DNA of 64,000 nucleotides from Armatimonadota bacterium (lineage in GTDB: Bacteria > Armatimonadota > Zipacnadia > JAUWAU01), in assembly GCA_030601885.1 (NCBI GenBank), contig JAUWAU010000002.1, positions 265,066 to 329,065 on the forward strand, in the 5' to 3' direction. The notes under the pieces are model-generated. The model was not told where the DNA came from and made no database searches. It was given only the letters and a program-made list of their open reading frames with translations. The translations under genes were made by a program, and so were the position numbers. Positions within the stretch are counted from its first letter, which is position 1. Every line of letters starts with the position of its first letter. Shown here in pieces: positions 26,308 through 35,955 of the stretch.

Positions 26308-27874
26308 ACGGCCCGAGGGCCTCGCGAGGAAACATCAGGCGCACGATCAATTCGCTGACCTTGAACGTGCCGCCTTCGTGGCGTCGCACCGTGATGGTGT
26401 TGCTGCCTTGCACGAGAGCGGCGCTGTCGAGTGGCACCGGATCGAAGCTCACGTTCTTCCAGTTGTACGCCGGCCCTTTGCCCCATGGAAGGGGGATCGT
26501 CTGCTTGCCGTTGATGACGATCTCGCCCTCGGCCGGATTGTCGGCGTCAAAGAGCGTCAGCAGCAGCGCCGCGGAAGAAGCCTTCGTCGGCTCCACGTCC
26601 AACATGAGGGTGATGCTCTTCGCCGCCGCCGGGCCCGGCTCGGAGAAGTCCACCCCCGCCTCGCCCATGTTATCTCTCCGGATCGTTCTCGGCAGCCTGA
26701 TGCGCACGTCAAGCGTGTACAGGAGCTGGCCGCCGCGGCCCGGCAGCGGCACGCTCCGCACCTTCTCGGCCAGCCCCGTCTGGTACTCAGCCGGCAGCGT
26801 TGCGGTCGCCGGCGAATCGGCGATGTTCACCAGCACCATGCCGCGCTCATAGCGCCGCGAATAGACGTTGCCCTCGTGTGTGTAGTCGCCCAACGCGTCG
26901 CCGAGATCCACGTCGTAGAACGCGAACCACTTCCATTGCGTGAAGTTGTACGGCCCGTAGGCGAAATAAGCGTGTTCGCCGTCTTTCGCCAGCAGATAGG
27001 AGGCGAAAAGAGCCTTGGCTGCCTGCTCCGACGCGCCCTGGGCGATGGGTAACGTGTAGGTGTTGAGCTTGTTGAGGCGTTGCACGAGGGATACGTCTTC
27101 GCGCCACTGCTCGGGCTTGAAGTTGCCGTCGCTGAGCCACGTTTCGTCCATGGCGCCATCGGTCTCGGCCACGAACTCGAGGCTGACCTCCGGATTGTAT
27201 CCGCGCACCTGATTGAAGACCACCAGCTTGTCGCCGACGGCCTCTTTGATGGCCCGCAGCATCAGGATCGAGTCGTCCCACCACTTGCGCTCGGTGAGCC
27301 CTTCGGGCACGGCCGATACCCAACCGCCTATGCCGTAGCCGTACGGGTACCGCACGCCGACGTTATCCAGGAACACGCCATCGTAGCCGCCGTCCACAAT
27401 GGCCTTCGACTTCGCCGCCAGAAACGCCCGTACATCGGGCCTGCCAATATCGAGGCCGTAGCGATCATCCCTCTTGTTCAGGTACACGTTCACGCGTCGC
27501 CCCTGCTCGTCGTGGTAGAACCAGTCCTTCGCGTCGGCCTCCTGCCATTCGCGGAGCATCCGCTCCGTTTTTCCGCCGGGCGTCAGCGCCCGGCCGACGA
27601 AGCTCGACATATCCCGGATGTCGAAGGTGTTGCAGTAGCCGAAAGCCTTGATGTTGGGATTGACCTGCTTCAGCACGCTGGGCACGCGGGGGAAGTTGAG
27701 CGGATCAAGTATGACCAGGTCGAGCTTCTCGCCCATGCGGCGGAAGTCGTCGTCAGTATACTGGCTGCCGAAACTGACGCTCAACAACTGCGCCGTCCGC
27801 TTCGGCGCGGCCGGGGCCGCGCAGGAGAGCATTGTCACGAGCAGCACCAAGTATATCATAGCAGCCCGTCTCAT
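26306..27874 (-). CDS. Putative secreted glycoside hydrolase (GHL15 / GH114-like TIM barrel)
   Basis: 522 residues. The signal peptide MIYLVLLVTMLSCAAPAAP has a lipobox-like Cys. A TIM-barrel domain follows: LDLVILDPLNFPRVPSVLK, YGLDIGRPDVRAFLAAKSKA, GGYDGVFLDNVGVRYPYGYG (candidate catalytic Asp), LVVFNQVRGYNPEV and FVAETDGAMDETW. This matches hypothetical glycosyl hydrolase families of the GHL15/DUF type. The C-terminal ~130 residues form a beta domain. ATG 27874 was chosen because GAGGTG lies 8 nt upstream and it opens the signal peptide. It is in a minus-strand run with the DUF4091 protein. Confidence 0.75.
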   Translation of the reverse strand: MRRAAMIYLVLLVTMLSCAAPAAPKRTAQLLSVSFGSQYTDDDFRRMGEKLDLVILDPLNFPRVPSVLKQVNPNIKAFGYCNTFDIRDMSSFVGRALTPGGKTERMLREWQEADAKDWFYHDEQGRRVNVYLNKRDDRYGLDIGRPDVRAFLAAKSKAIVDGGYDGVFLDNVGVRYPYGYGIGGWVSAVPEGLTERKWWDDSILMLRAIKEAVGDKLVVFNQVRGYNPEVSLEFVAETDGAMDETWLSDGNFKPEQWREDVSLVQRLNKLNTYTLPIAQGASEQAAKALFASYLLAKDGEHAYFAYGPYNFTQWKWFAFYDVDLGDALGDYTHEGNVYSRRYERGMVLVNIADSPATATLPAEYQTGLAEKVRSVPLPGRGGQLLYTLDVRIRLPRTIRRDNMGEAGVDFSEPGPAAAKSITLMLDVEPTKASSAALLLTLFDADNPAEGEIVINGKQTIPLPWGKGPAYNWKNVSFDPVPLDSAALVQGSNTITVRRHEGGTFKVSELIVRLMFPREALGP

Positions 27875-28011
27875 AATGGCACACCTCGTCACGGCGTGGG
27901 TCATTCAGGCAGAACAGAACGCAAGCAATGCAAGCAGCAGCAGCCTTTTCATCGGCCAGTGCCTCGCGTGGCTGTCAGCTCCCGCTCCGTGACCGGGAGC
28001 TCGAGCGCGCA

Positions 28012-30894
28012 TTATCGGCTGGTGACGCCCGCTTTCTGCAGCTCGATGATGAACCGCGCGGTCTTGTAGCGGATCTGCTGGAGATCGTCGCCTCGCATGC
28101 CCCTGGTCCAGTACACCAGTATCGGGCTCTCTTCCTCGATGTCTGCGATCTGCTCGGAGCTCGGGACGAGCCCTTTCACGTGCGCGAGCCAGTCTTCGGC
28201 CGCCTGCGTCGCGGCGGGGTCCTTTGGCTTCACTGTGGCAATGAGACGCTCCAGCATCTCGAAATAGGCCATATCGTAGACGCCGTCGCGGAAGGCCTCC
28301 CACGAGCGCGTCGGAATCGGCGTCATCCCATCATCCGGCGACGGAAAGGCATAGCCGAAGTCGTGTCCCTTCACCGCCGGCCCGTCGGTGTCATCGAACG
28401 GATTGCCCTTGTACGAGTGGTACATCCACGGCACGTGGCACTTGAGCGGCGAGGCGTACAGATACAAGCTGTTGACCAGTCGCGTCCAGATGGGCAGGAA
28501 GAAGGAGCCCCGCATGTTGTAGTACGTCCACGCCTCATCGCCGCTCGCCTTGAGCTGCTGGGCGAGTTCGTCGAAGGAGTGGCCCGCTTGAATCCACCAG
28601 TCCATCACGTGGCCATTGTAGCAGCGCACATCCGCGTATGGGTCGATCTGGGCGGTGAGCTCCTCAACCGCCGGATCCGGCCGGTTGTGCATGGTGATGT
28701 ACACCCGCAGGTCTGGGACCTGCCGCACGGCCTTGGTTAGGGCGATGTACAGCGGAAGCCGTCCCCTGCCCAGCACCTCGTCCATGTGGGTCGGCAGAAA
28801 CTCAAACTCCGGAAACTGCCGCTGCAAGTCGTTCAGGCCGAGCATCGCCTGCTTGGCTATCGCCTGGAACTTGGGGTCGGCATCCAGTGCTGCGCGCGCC
28901 TCCTCACTCGCAGCGATGCCCGTGTGCCCGAGGAGCGACGCAAGCTGCTGCAGTCCTGTGTTCACCGGTAGAGCGCCGTGGAAGCCCAGGTCCTGCATCA
29001 GGCGAACCCATCGTCGCAGCGTGTCGTAGCTAATGCGTACCTCGCCGCCCTCGTCTCTGGAGTACCCGATGCCCATGTTGGGCTTGAGCGTCGTGCAGCC
29101 GTGCTCGCGGATGTCCTCCAGCTCCAAGCGCACCTTCGCGTCGTCCGTCGCGTCCGCCGGGAACCGGTAGTACATCCCATAGAAGTGCTCCCTCGGCGCC
29201 TCGAGCCGGAACGGCAGCACCTCGAGGGACACCGTAAGCGTCGTCGGTTCCGCATTCTGCGGGCGCACGGTGATAGTGCCGGTGTACGTGCCGGGAGCCG
29301 CATTCTCGGGCGTCTTTATCGTCACATAGACCTCGTGCACATTGCGTGTAGCTACGTCAACGGGCTTGAGGGGAAGCAGGAATCTTGCCACCACATCCGA
29401 TTCCGTCGCCGGCCGCGTGTACAGGCGGCGTTCGAGACAGCGAATGACTTCATACGTCCGCACCCTCGCCGACGGGATTACGCCTGCGCCGCTGCGAAGA
29501 TCCGTCACCTCGACCTCGACGCTCCGCAGCTCCTTCTCAGCGAAGATGGCGAAGTCAACTAAGGCGTACTGCCCCTGTGCCGCAAATGTCGAGAGGCGGG
29601 CGCCGGGCGTTTCGGTCGGAGGCGAGTCCGGGTCGATGTCGTCGAGGTAGTTGCGCGGGTATATCAGGTAGCCACTTGGCGCCGGCGGAAGGTCGAAGTT
29701 GAACCGGGCCGCCTCTGCCTGGCGGCGCATCACTTCGAGCCGGTCGGCATCCAGCTCGCTGGAGAAGCTCGGCAGGTCACGCACGGTCTTCGTCAGCGCA
29801 GCGACGTCCACCCAGTCGGCGTACACCGAAGCTGCCCCTGGCGTGGGCGTCGTCGTCACGAAGCGCACGGCGGTCGAGCCGGCAAGGGGAATATCGAACC
29901 GTTTCGTCCCGTCGCCCCTGCGCATAGGTCCGCTGTCGAACGCTTGATGATCGCCGACGAAGATCCGGAACGTCGCCTCGGCCCCATCGTCGGAGAGGTC
30001 GTCAATGCCCGCTCCGCCGACCACTCGAGCGAAGCCATCCGGGAGCGTGCAGCGGATACTGCACGGCGCAACCACAGACCATCCGCGTGCGTACGCCATA
30101 CCATCGATGACGAGCGGCACGCGAATGACGCGGTTGACCCATCGGCCGTTCGTGCCTACGCGACCGGGCGGATCTGCCGCCGCTTCGAGGTCGCTGAGAT
30201 ACACATATTCTGGCGTCCCTGCCCTGGCTTGCGCTGCCGCCCGTATCTCCGACTGGTTGAGCATTGCCTCTGACACCCTCAGTTCATCCAGGATCACCTC
30301 GCCACTCAGCGAGATGCTGGGCGGCGTCTGCGTCATCATCTTCGCGTCCGCGACGTGCTTCCCCACCTCCTCACCGTCGATGAAGAAGTGCAGTTCGCCG
30401 CGGCCCCACACGGCTGCGATGAAATGCCACTCACCGGGCTTCCACGAGCCGATCTCGCCGTTCACGCGGCGCCACACTCTGTCCTCCTCGCCCGTGCCGC
30501 CCGACATGGCCACCCCAAGGCCCCCACCCCGGAGCGTGTTGACGACGATGTAGTTGAACGTATCGGCTCGCGCATTGAGAATGCCGTGCGAGACGCCGTC
30601 GTTCCCGGACCACCGGGGCTGAATCCACATCGAGATCGTGCCTGCCGACGGATCGAGATTGCCCGGGCCCGAGTAGCTGAGGGAGCGGCTGCCGGTGAGG
30701 TCGGCGGCGCTGCCGATCCTTCCGTCCGCCGTGATAGTGCCCGTGCCCGAGCCGTAGGCGAGGCCCCGTGCGTAGTCCGCGTCAATGCTCCGATCGAAAT
30801 GACACAGGAGCAGCGTGTGCTCGTCCGGCGCCGTTTGCCCCCAGCACCATCCTGAAGCCAGCACTGCGCCCAAAACGCCGCAAACAATCCTCAT
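28012..30894 (-). CDS. Secreted LamG - NPCBM - DUF4091 glycoside-hydrolase-like protein
   Basis: 960 residues. Signal peptide MRIVCGVLGAVLASGWCWG. A LamG/concanavalin-like domain spans about 30-215 (GTISMWIQPRWSG, GEWHFIAAVWGRGELHFFIDG). An NPCBM-like domain spans about 225-355 (YVYLSDLEAA, YARGWSVVAPCSI). A beta domain leads to a DUF4091/DUF6067-type TIM barrel (about 560-960) with FYGMYYRFPADA, LKPNMGIGYS, MDWWIQAGHSF and GVYDMAYFEMLERL. The domain order is known from polysaccharide-degrading anaerobes and Armatimonadota-like genomes. Catalytic residues are not assigned. It ends only 6 nt from the stop of the GNAT gene behind it and is probably cotranscribed. Confidence 0.82.
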   Translation of the reverse strand: MRIVCGVLGAVLASGWCWGQTAPDEHTLLLCHFDRSIDADYARGLAYGSGTGTITADGRIGSAADLTGSRSLSYSGPGNLDPSAGTISMWIQPRWSGNDGVSHGILNARADTFNYIVVNTLRGGGLGVAMSGGTGEEDRVWRRVNGEIGSWKPGEWHFIAAVWGRGELHFFIDGEEVGKHVADAKMMTQTPPSISLSGEVILDELRVSEAMLNQSEIRAAAQARAGTPEYVYLSDLEAAADPPGRVGTNGRWVNRVIRVPLVIDGMAYARGWSVVAPCSIRCTLPDGFARVVGGAGIDDLSDDGAEATFRIFVGDHQAFDSGPMRRGDGTKRFDIPLAGSTAVRFVTTTPTPGAASVYADWVDVAALTKTVRDLPSFSSELDADRLEVMRRQAEAARFNFDLPPAPSGYLIYPRNYLDDIDPDSPPTETPGARLSTFAAQGQYALVDFAIFAEKELRSVEVEVTDLRSGAGVIPSARVRTYEVIRCLERRLYTRPATESDVVARFLLPLKPVDVATRNVHEVYVTIKTPENAAPGTYTGTITVRPQNAEPTTLTVSLEVLPFRLEAPREHFYGMYYRFPADATDDAKVRLELEDIREHGCTTLKPNMGIGYSRDEGGEVRISYDTLRRWVRLMQDLGFHGALPVNTGLQQLASLLGHTGIAASEEARAALDADPKFQAIAKQAMLGLNDLQRQFPEFEFLPTHMDEVLGRGRLPLYIALTKAVRQVPDLRVYITMHNRPDPAVEELTAQIDPYADVRCYNGHVMDWWIQAGHSFDELAQQLKASGDEAWTYYNMRGSFFLPIWTRLVNSLYLYASPLKCHVPWMYHSYKGNPFDDTDGPAVKGHDFGYAFPSPDDGMTPIPTRSWEAFRDGVYDMAYFEMLERLIATVKPKDPAATQAAEDWLAHVKGLVPSSEQIADIEEESPILVYWTRGMRGDDLQQIRYKTARFIIELQKAGVTSR

Positions 30895-30900
30895 AGCTCA

Positions 30901-31449
30901 TCACTTCTCCGCAGCCTCGTACTCGCGTATCTTCGCGAGGGCCTCATCCCAGAGCCCCTCGTGCTCCGCGTCTTTGGGCGTTGGGTGAAAGCCCAATGAC
31001 AGATACAGGCGGATAGCCGGCAATCGGTACGACTGAGTCTCGAGGAAGGCGCGGGAAAGCCCGTGCTTCTTCATATAGTGAAGGACAGCCACCGTCACTA
31101 CCCGGCCGAGGCCTTTGCCCTGCTGCTCCGGCAGCGTGGCAACCCAGTGCACCCGCCCGCACTCGCGCTCCTCGGGGGTATCGCGCCAGGCGAAGGCCGT
31201 TGCCACGGCCTCGCCCTCCGGGCTCACCACGAAGAACATCCCCTCGGGGTCGAAGCGTGCCTGGCTGCTGAACTGCTCTCTGCACTTCTCGGCCGTCCAC
31301 GTGTCGTTGAGGAAGGCCGCGTTTATGATACGAGCCCACGTGGGCTCGAAGCCCTCCGACGCCGTCTCCAAACGATGACCCTCCGGCAAACGGACGGTGG
31401 GCAGTGCCTCCAGATGGGGTCGATCCATGCGGATATCCACTTCGCTCAC
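30901..31449 (-). CDS. GNAT-family N-acetyltransferase
   Basis: 182 residues. VHWVATLPEQQGKGLGRVVTVAVL is the acetyl-CoA-binding motif A (QxxGLG). FLETQSYRLPAIRLYLSLGFHP is motif B. GTG 31449 was chosen because AGGGAGGA lies 9 nt upstream; the ORF extends further but the upstream part (PGRPGAAAPAGRAE) is low-complexity. It overlaps nothing but sits 87 nt behind the oxidoreductase stop on the same strand, so cotranscription is likely. Confidence 0.85.
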   Translation of the reverse strand: MSEVDIRMDRPHLEALPTVRLPEGHRLETASEGFEPTWARIINAAFLNDTWTAEKCREQFSSQARFDPEGMFFVVSPEGEAVATAFAWRDTPEERECGRVHWVATLPEQQGKGLGRVVTVAVLHYMKKHGLSRAFLETQSYRLPAIRLYLSLGFHPTPKDAEHEGLWDEALAKIREYEAAEK

Positions 31450-31535
31450 GTCCCTGGTCCTCCCTGAGGTCATGGGGTCGATGGTTGGAGACTCCGCCCG
31501 CCCCGCGGGAGCGGCGGCACCGGGACGGCCCGGCC

Positions 31536-32666
31536 TCAGCTCCCCCCGGCTCGCCAATCCCGGCTATCGGGCACCGCCAGCCACTCGCCGTCGCGCTCGA
31601 TGGACTGCTGACTGACGAGGCCCGGCACGGTTATGTCCATCGCTTCATGGACTCCGATCGGGCATGGCGCCTCGCCCGTGATGGCCTTTGTGAAGTCGAG
31701 CACCACGAAGTAGTCGCCGCCGCCGTGACCGGCGCTTCGAGCCTCGCCGGCCGGCTCGCGCCACATATCGGGCAGATGGTCCGCTTCGAGTTCGCTCAGC
31801 TCATGCCACATTTCCCTGTCCTCGTGCAGATCGGTCAGCCAAACGCGATGGACGCCCCCGCGGCGTCGCGCAGATTCGTATGCTCCCTTGGTGCCCTGCA
31901 GTTGATACGTACACATGCCGCTTGGTCGGTCGGAGATCATGTCAACGCGCACCTTGATGAGCCCGCCCTTTGCCGTCTTGGCGAGCATTACGCTGGTGTC
32001 ATCGTGATAGTGGTCGCCTCGCGGGTCTACGTAATGACTGCCGGATCCCTCGCAGCTCACCCGTACGATGCGGTCGCCGGACATCCAGTTCAGAATGGGC
32101 CCGAGAGAATGCGTGCCATACGTGATCCCTCGCACGCCTGTCTGCCAGATGCGCCGCCACGGCGTGCGCTCGTTGAGCTCCTTGAGCTCGTGCAGGTACT
32201 CGCCCTCCGCGTAATACACCTCGCCGAACAGCCCGCGCTCCACCAGCGCTCTCACCAGCACATTGGGCTTGGTGTAGTTCATGTTCTCAGCCATCATGTA
32301 GACGGCATCAGCCGCTTTGCCGGCGGATACCAGATCGCGGCACTGCTCCAGCGAGACGGCGGCAGGCACTTCGCTGAGCACGTGCAGGCCGCGCTCCAGT
32401 GCCTGGATCGACTGCGGGACGTGCAGATCCACGGGCGTGGCGACGATGACGGCGTCGAGCTCGGCGGAGTCAAGCATATCATCGTAGGACGTGTACATCT
32501 CTGCCGCGCCGAGCCCTTCCGCCGCCTGGCGCAGCGCGTCTTCATCGATGTCGCACACGGCGTGGACGCGGGCGATGCCGCTCGCCTCGATCCCCGCGCC
32601 GAACGACCTGCCGCGTCGAACGCCGACGATGCCAATACTCAGCTTCTCGGCTGTGCCGGGGGTCAT
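31536..32666 (-). CDS. Gfo/Idh/MocA family oxidoreductase (3)
   Basis: 376 residues. SIGIVGVRRGRSFGAGIEAS is a Rossmann motif. Where most relatives have CEKP, this copy reads HVLSEVPAAVSLEQC, so the EKP Lys is replaced (SEVP), as in a minor subgroup. ENMNYTKPNVLVRALVERGLFGEVYYAEGEY is typical of the family C-terminal domain. ATG 32666 was chosen because GGGAGGA lies 7 nt upstream. The missing catalytic Lys suggests altered chemistry. It lies between rfaE2 and GNAT on the minus strand. Confidence 0.88.
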   Translation of the reverse strand: MTPGTAEKLSIGIVGVRRGRSFGAGIEASGIARVHAVCDIDEDALRQAAEGLGAAEMYTSYDDMLDSAELDAVIVATPVDLHVPQSIQALERGLHVLSEVPAAVSLEQCRDLVSAGKAADAVYMMAENMNYTKPNVLVRALVERGLFGEVYYAEGEYLHELKELNERTPWRRIWQTGVRGITYGTHSLGPILNWMSGDRIVRVSCEGSGSHYVDPRGDHYHDDTSVMLAKTAKGGLIKVRVDMISDRPSGMCTYQLQGTKGAYESARRRGGVHRVWLTDLHEDREMWHELSELEADHLPDMWREPAGEARSAGHGGGDYFVVLDFTKAITGEAPCPIGVHEAMDITVPGLVSQQSIERDGEWLAVPDSRDWRAGGS

Positions 32667-32777
32667 CAGTACTCCTCCCATCAGTTATTGGGCGATACGC
32701 CGCTGAACGTGGCCTTGATAACGACACTCGTATGTGGATCGTGGGCAGTGGTCGGCATGCCGCCCTTGACCCACGGA

Positions 32778-33290
32778 TCATGACCGCGGGAGGGTCTTTG
32801 CCAGCCGTTCCAGAAAGCTCGTGGTGGAGCAGCCTGGCACCGGAGGCACGAGGACGATCTTGCTGCCGAGACGCTCGGCCAGCCGGCGCTCCTCTTGGTT
32901 GATAGTGTCGATGGTGTAGTCGCCGCCTTTGACATAGCACTCGGGCTCGATGGCCTCGAGCAGCCCGAGCACGTTGGGCTCGGAGAAGACGATGACCGCC
33001 CCCACGCATCCGATGGCGGCCAACACGGCGGCCCGATCCGCCTCCGGCTGCAGCGGACGCCCGGGCCCCTTCACGGATCTGATGGACTCGTCGCTGTTGA
33101 TGGCGACGATGAGGAAATCGCCGTGGGCGGCAGCCTCCTCGAGCGTCTGCACGTGCCCTCGGTGCAGCACGTCGAAGCAGCCGTTGGTGAAGACGATGCG
33201 CTTGCCCTCGCTGCGGAGCCTGCGGACGGCTGCGAGGACCTGTGGGAGGTCCATGATCTTGTCGCTGCTTTGAGACGGTTTGCCGCCCAT
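32778..33290 (-). CDS. rfaE2: D-glycero-beta-D-manno-heptose 1-phosphate adenylyltransferase
   Basis: 170 residues. This is the stand-alone cytidylyltransferase-like domain that transfers AMP to heptose 1-phosphate in ADP-heptose synthesis. NGCFDVLHRGHVQTL (36-50) is the HxGH nucleotide-binding motif, INSDESIRSVKGPGRPLQPE the next loop, and YVKGGDYTIDTINQEE the family-specific segment. PGCSTTSFLERL near the end replaces the usual STT motif. A GT9 heptosyltransferase-like gene at 43.6 kb could use the product. It supports a lipopolysaccharide-like or glycan envelope. Length is typical. Confidence 0.9.
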   Translation of the reverse strand: MGGKPSQSSDKIMDLPQVLAAVRRLRSEGKRIVFTNGCFDVLHRGHVQTLEEAAAHGDFLIVAINSDESIRSVKGPGRPLQPEADRAAVLAAIGCVGAVIVFSEPNVLGLLEAIEPECYVKGGDYTIDTINQEERRLAERLGSKIVLVPPVPGCSTTSFLERLAKTLPRS

Positions 33291-33334
33291 GTGCTACTGC
33301 CTCCGAAGCCGGAGCCGTCACCCGAAGTCATCGG

Positions 33335-33408
33335 GTGGCACGGGTGGCTTGCTGCCCGTGCGTCGCGGTGGGCCGAAGGAGCACGGCTTGACGAGCAAGC
33401 CATGCCAC
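33335..33408. repeat. Nested inverted repeat, possible intergenic structured element
   Basis: GTGGC (33335-33339) and GGCTTGCT (33346-33353) pair with AGCAAGCC (33394-33401) and GCCAC (33404-33408). Inside, CCGTGC (33356-33361) pairs with GCACGG (33381-33386). The 254-nt gap between rfaE2 and the DUF5060-type gene otherwise holds no gene. This is a dispersed-repeat-like stem-loop rather than a clear terminator, because no T tract follows. Confidence 0.5.
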
Positions 33409-33544
33409 ACGTCCAACCTGTCCACCCGGGGGTCCCGAACGGTGATGTTCCCAGCCCGTCAGCCGTAACCTTTTTCGCCGCTGCTTTGTTTCGTACCTAC
33501 GAGGCAGCTTGACGCACAAGCGCCCGCGGGCGGACGGAGGCATA

Positions 33545-35875
33545 ATGGATAGAAGCAGGATCGCAGTGGTCCCGGCTGTCAGGCTGGTAGCCATCACCGT
33601 GCTGCTCTTTGCCGTGACGTACGCCCATGCCGCCCCGGGCACTCCAGACATCCAGTACAGCTTCGACGACGGCGCTGGCGACTGGACACTGGAGACCGAA
33701 GACGGCGCCATCGCCCAGCTCGAGACGCTCACGGTCGGGAGTGGCCGCACCGTGCTGCGCATCCACGCGACCTTCCCCGGCGTCGTCGGCCTCAAGATAA
33801 AGCCCTGGCGCGATTGGTTCGACTACGACGCGGTGGACTTCGACCTCCAGATGCAGTACGCGAAGGACGGCTCGCAGGAGATCGAGCCGGTCGTTTACTT
33901 CAAAGACAGCGAGTACTGGTGGTACCAGGCGCTGCCATCCCGTGACCCGAAGACCGATAAGGTCGTCCACAAGCTCCCGCTGGCAAAATGGAAGCACTTC
34001 ACGCTCGACATCTCCCCCACCAGCACCCAGTGGACGCCACACGGGCATGAGAAGCCGTGGTCAGGACCGACATATCGCCCCAAGGAGTTCGGCATCCGCT
34101 TCTACTCCAAGAAGCCATACAGCGGCTCCATCCTCATTGATGACATCGTTCTGTCGGCCGTTCCGGATCGGCGACCGCAGCCAGCCGGCGACATCGAGCT
34201 GCAGCTCAGCGCGCGGCGCGTCCCGCAGTATGAGAAGCTCGAGGCGACCTTCGGCCTTGGCAAGACCTACTCCAACCCCTTCGACCCGGCGGTCGTAGAC
34301 GTCATGGCGCACTTTAGCGCGCCCGACGGCAGCACGATCGAGCTGCCCGGCTTCTACTACCAGGGATACAAGCGCGTCCAGGATGAGAAGGAACACGAGC
34401 GGCTGGCTCCGGTGGCGAAGCCCGTGTGGAAAGTCCGCTTCGCCCCCCATCAGGTCGGGACGTACGAGTTTTTCGTCACCGTCAACGATGGTCAGCAGCG
34501 GCGGTCGCCGGTGTACAGCTTCGAGGCGACTGGGCCAAAGAATCCCCGCGGCCCGGTACGCGTCAGCCAGTCCGATCCGCTCTACTTCGAGTTCGCCAAT
34601 GGGGACTTCTACTACCCCGTGGGTCTGAACGTGCGCGACGGCAACGTGAAGAAGGAAGAGGACGGCCAGCGCGGCACGTATGACATGGACCACTATCTGA
34701 ACAAAATGGGCGACGCGGGGATGAACTTCGTGCGCACCTGGATGTGCTCCTGGTGGGTGGCGCTTGAGTGGGGCGAGCACTACGACTCCTCAAGGTACCA
34801 CGGACTGGGCCGGTACAGCATGGCCAACGCCTGGCGACTGGACTACACGCTCGACTTGGCCGAGAAGCTGGACCTGTACGTCGAGTTGACCCTCAACAAC
34901 CACGGCCAGCTCCGGCAGGACAAGTTCGACTACGAGTGGGACTACAATCCCTTCTGGACGGTCAACGGCGGCCATCTGACCACGCCGCGCCAGTTCTGGA
35001 CCGACGAGCGCGCCAAGGAACTCACGCGCCAGCGCTATCGCTACATCGTGGCCCGGTGGGGCTACTCCACGAACCTTATGACGTGGGACCTCTGGAACGA
35101 GGTGGACCTTGTCGAGGGCTACACGAAACAGGCGAACGATCCTGTCGTCCTGTGGCACAAGGAGTTCGCCCAGTATCTGCGCGACATCGACCCCTTCGAC
35201 CACATCGTCACCTCTCACTACTGCCTCGGCCATCTGTCCCGAACGGGCGGGAAGGAGTTGTTCCAGGGCGCCAACCTGGACTACGCGCAGGCCGACTCCT
35301 ACTGGAGCAAGACGATAACCGAGGACATGAATAAGATGCTGAGCGCCGGTCAGGGCATGGGGAAGCCTCTCGTGCTGCTGGAGTTCGGGCGGGTGCCCGC
35401 GAAGACGCGCTTCGAGCTGCGGGCCGGCATCTGGAGCTCTCTCTGCATGCCCTTGGCCGGCATCGCCATGTACTGGATGTGGGATCAGGTGGACATCCAG
35501 GACATGTGGCGCTACTACCGGGCGGCCGTGAAGTTCATGGAGGGCGAGGACGATCGCGGCAAGAAGTGGGTGCGCACCATCGCCGTCGCTCGACCGTACG
35601 TGGCGCAGGCCATGCGCAGCAAGGCGGGCGCGCGCATCTATGTGTACGACCTGAAGAAGCTGGCGGCGGATCCGAGGGCGCTCGAGAAGGTGGCGGGCGT
35701 GAAGCTCATGACGCGGATGTCCCAGCCCGGCGACTACACCGCCGAGTTCTGGGACACTGTCGATGGCGGCCTCATCGGCACGGAAACCGCCACGGCCTCA
35801 GCGAACGGCATCCTCACCGTTCCGCTGCCGCCCATTGCGGCCGATATGGCGGTGAAGATCAGGGAAAAGGGCTAA
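33545..35875 (+). CDS. Secreted DUF5060 / GH5-like glycoside hydrolase
   Basis: 776 residues. Signal peptide LVAITVLLFAVTYAHA. A carbohydrate-binding beta-sandwich spans about 30-210 (IQYSFDDGAGDW ... ILIDDIVLSAV). A DUF5060 Ig-like domain spans about 215-345 (PVWKVRFAPHQVGTYEFFVTVND). A GH5-clan TIM barrel follows: YPVGLNVRDG, NFVRTWMCSWW, TWDLWNEVDLV (acid/base E519) and PLVLLEFGRV (nucleophile E613). ATG 33545 follows GGAGG with 4-nt spacing and opens the signal peptide. Substrate unknown. Its last codons run into a type A heptad tract. Confidence 0.87.
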   Translation: MDRSRIAVVPAVRLVAITVLLFAVTYAHAAPGTPDIQYSFDDGAGDWTLETEDGAIAQLETLTVGSGRTVLRIHATFPGVVGLKIKPWRDWFDYDAVDFDLQMQYAKDGSQEIEPVVYFKDSEYWWYQALPSRDPKTDKVVHKLPLAKWKHFTLDISPTSTQWTPHGHEKPWSGPTYRPKEFGIRFYSKKPYSGSILIDDIVLSAVPDRRPQPAGDIELQLSARRVPQYEKLEATFGLGKTYSNPFDPAVVDVMAHFSAPDGSTIELPGFYYQGYKRVQDEKEHERLAPVAKPVWKVRFAPHQVGTYEFFVTVNDGQQRRSPVYSFEATGPKNPRGPVRVSQSDPLYFEFANGDFYYPVGLNVRDGNVKKEEDGQRGTYDMDHYLNKMGDAGMNFVRTWMCSWWVALEWGEHYDSSRYHGLGRYSMANAWRLDYTLDLAEKLDLYVELTLNNHGQLRQDKFDYEWDYNPFWTVNGGHLTTPRQFWTDERAKELTRQRYRYIVARWGYSTNLMTWDLWNEVDLVEGYTKQANDPVVLWHKEFAQYLRDIDPFDHIVTSHYCLGHLSRTGGKELFQGANLDYAQADSYWSKTITEDMNKMLSAGQGMGKPLVLLEFGRVPAKTRFELRAGIWSSLCMPLAGIAMYWMWDQVDIQDMWRYYRAAVKFMEGEDDRGKKWVRTIAVARPYVAQAMRSKAGARIYVYDLKKLAADPRALEKVAGVKLMTRMSQPGDYTAEFWDTVDGGLIGTETATASANGILTVPLPPIAADMAVKIREKG

Positions 35876-35955
35876 GGGTAAACGGTCAAAAGGGCAAAGA
35901 CATCCCGCACCCGGAGCAACGGCTGCCGCCTGTTCCATTTACCCTTCCCCCTGCC
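35861..35955. repeat. Heptad palindrome, type A copy 4 (degenerate)
   Basis: AGGGAAA, AGGGCTA, AGGGTAA and ACGGTCA run in exact 7-bp register from 35861 and include the stop codon of the glycoside hydrolase. Opposite, ATTTACC, CTTCCCC and CTGCCTC at 35934-35954 form a shorter partner arm ending at the smpB stop. It lies between convergent genes, so it may act as a terminator here. Confidence 0.6.
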
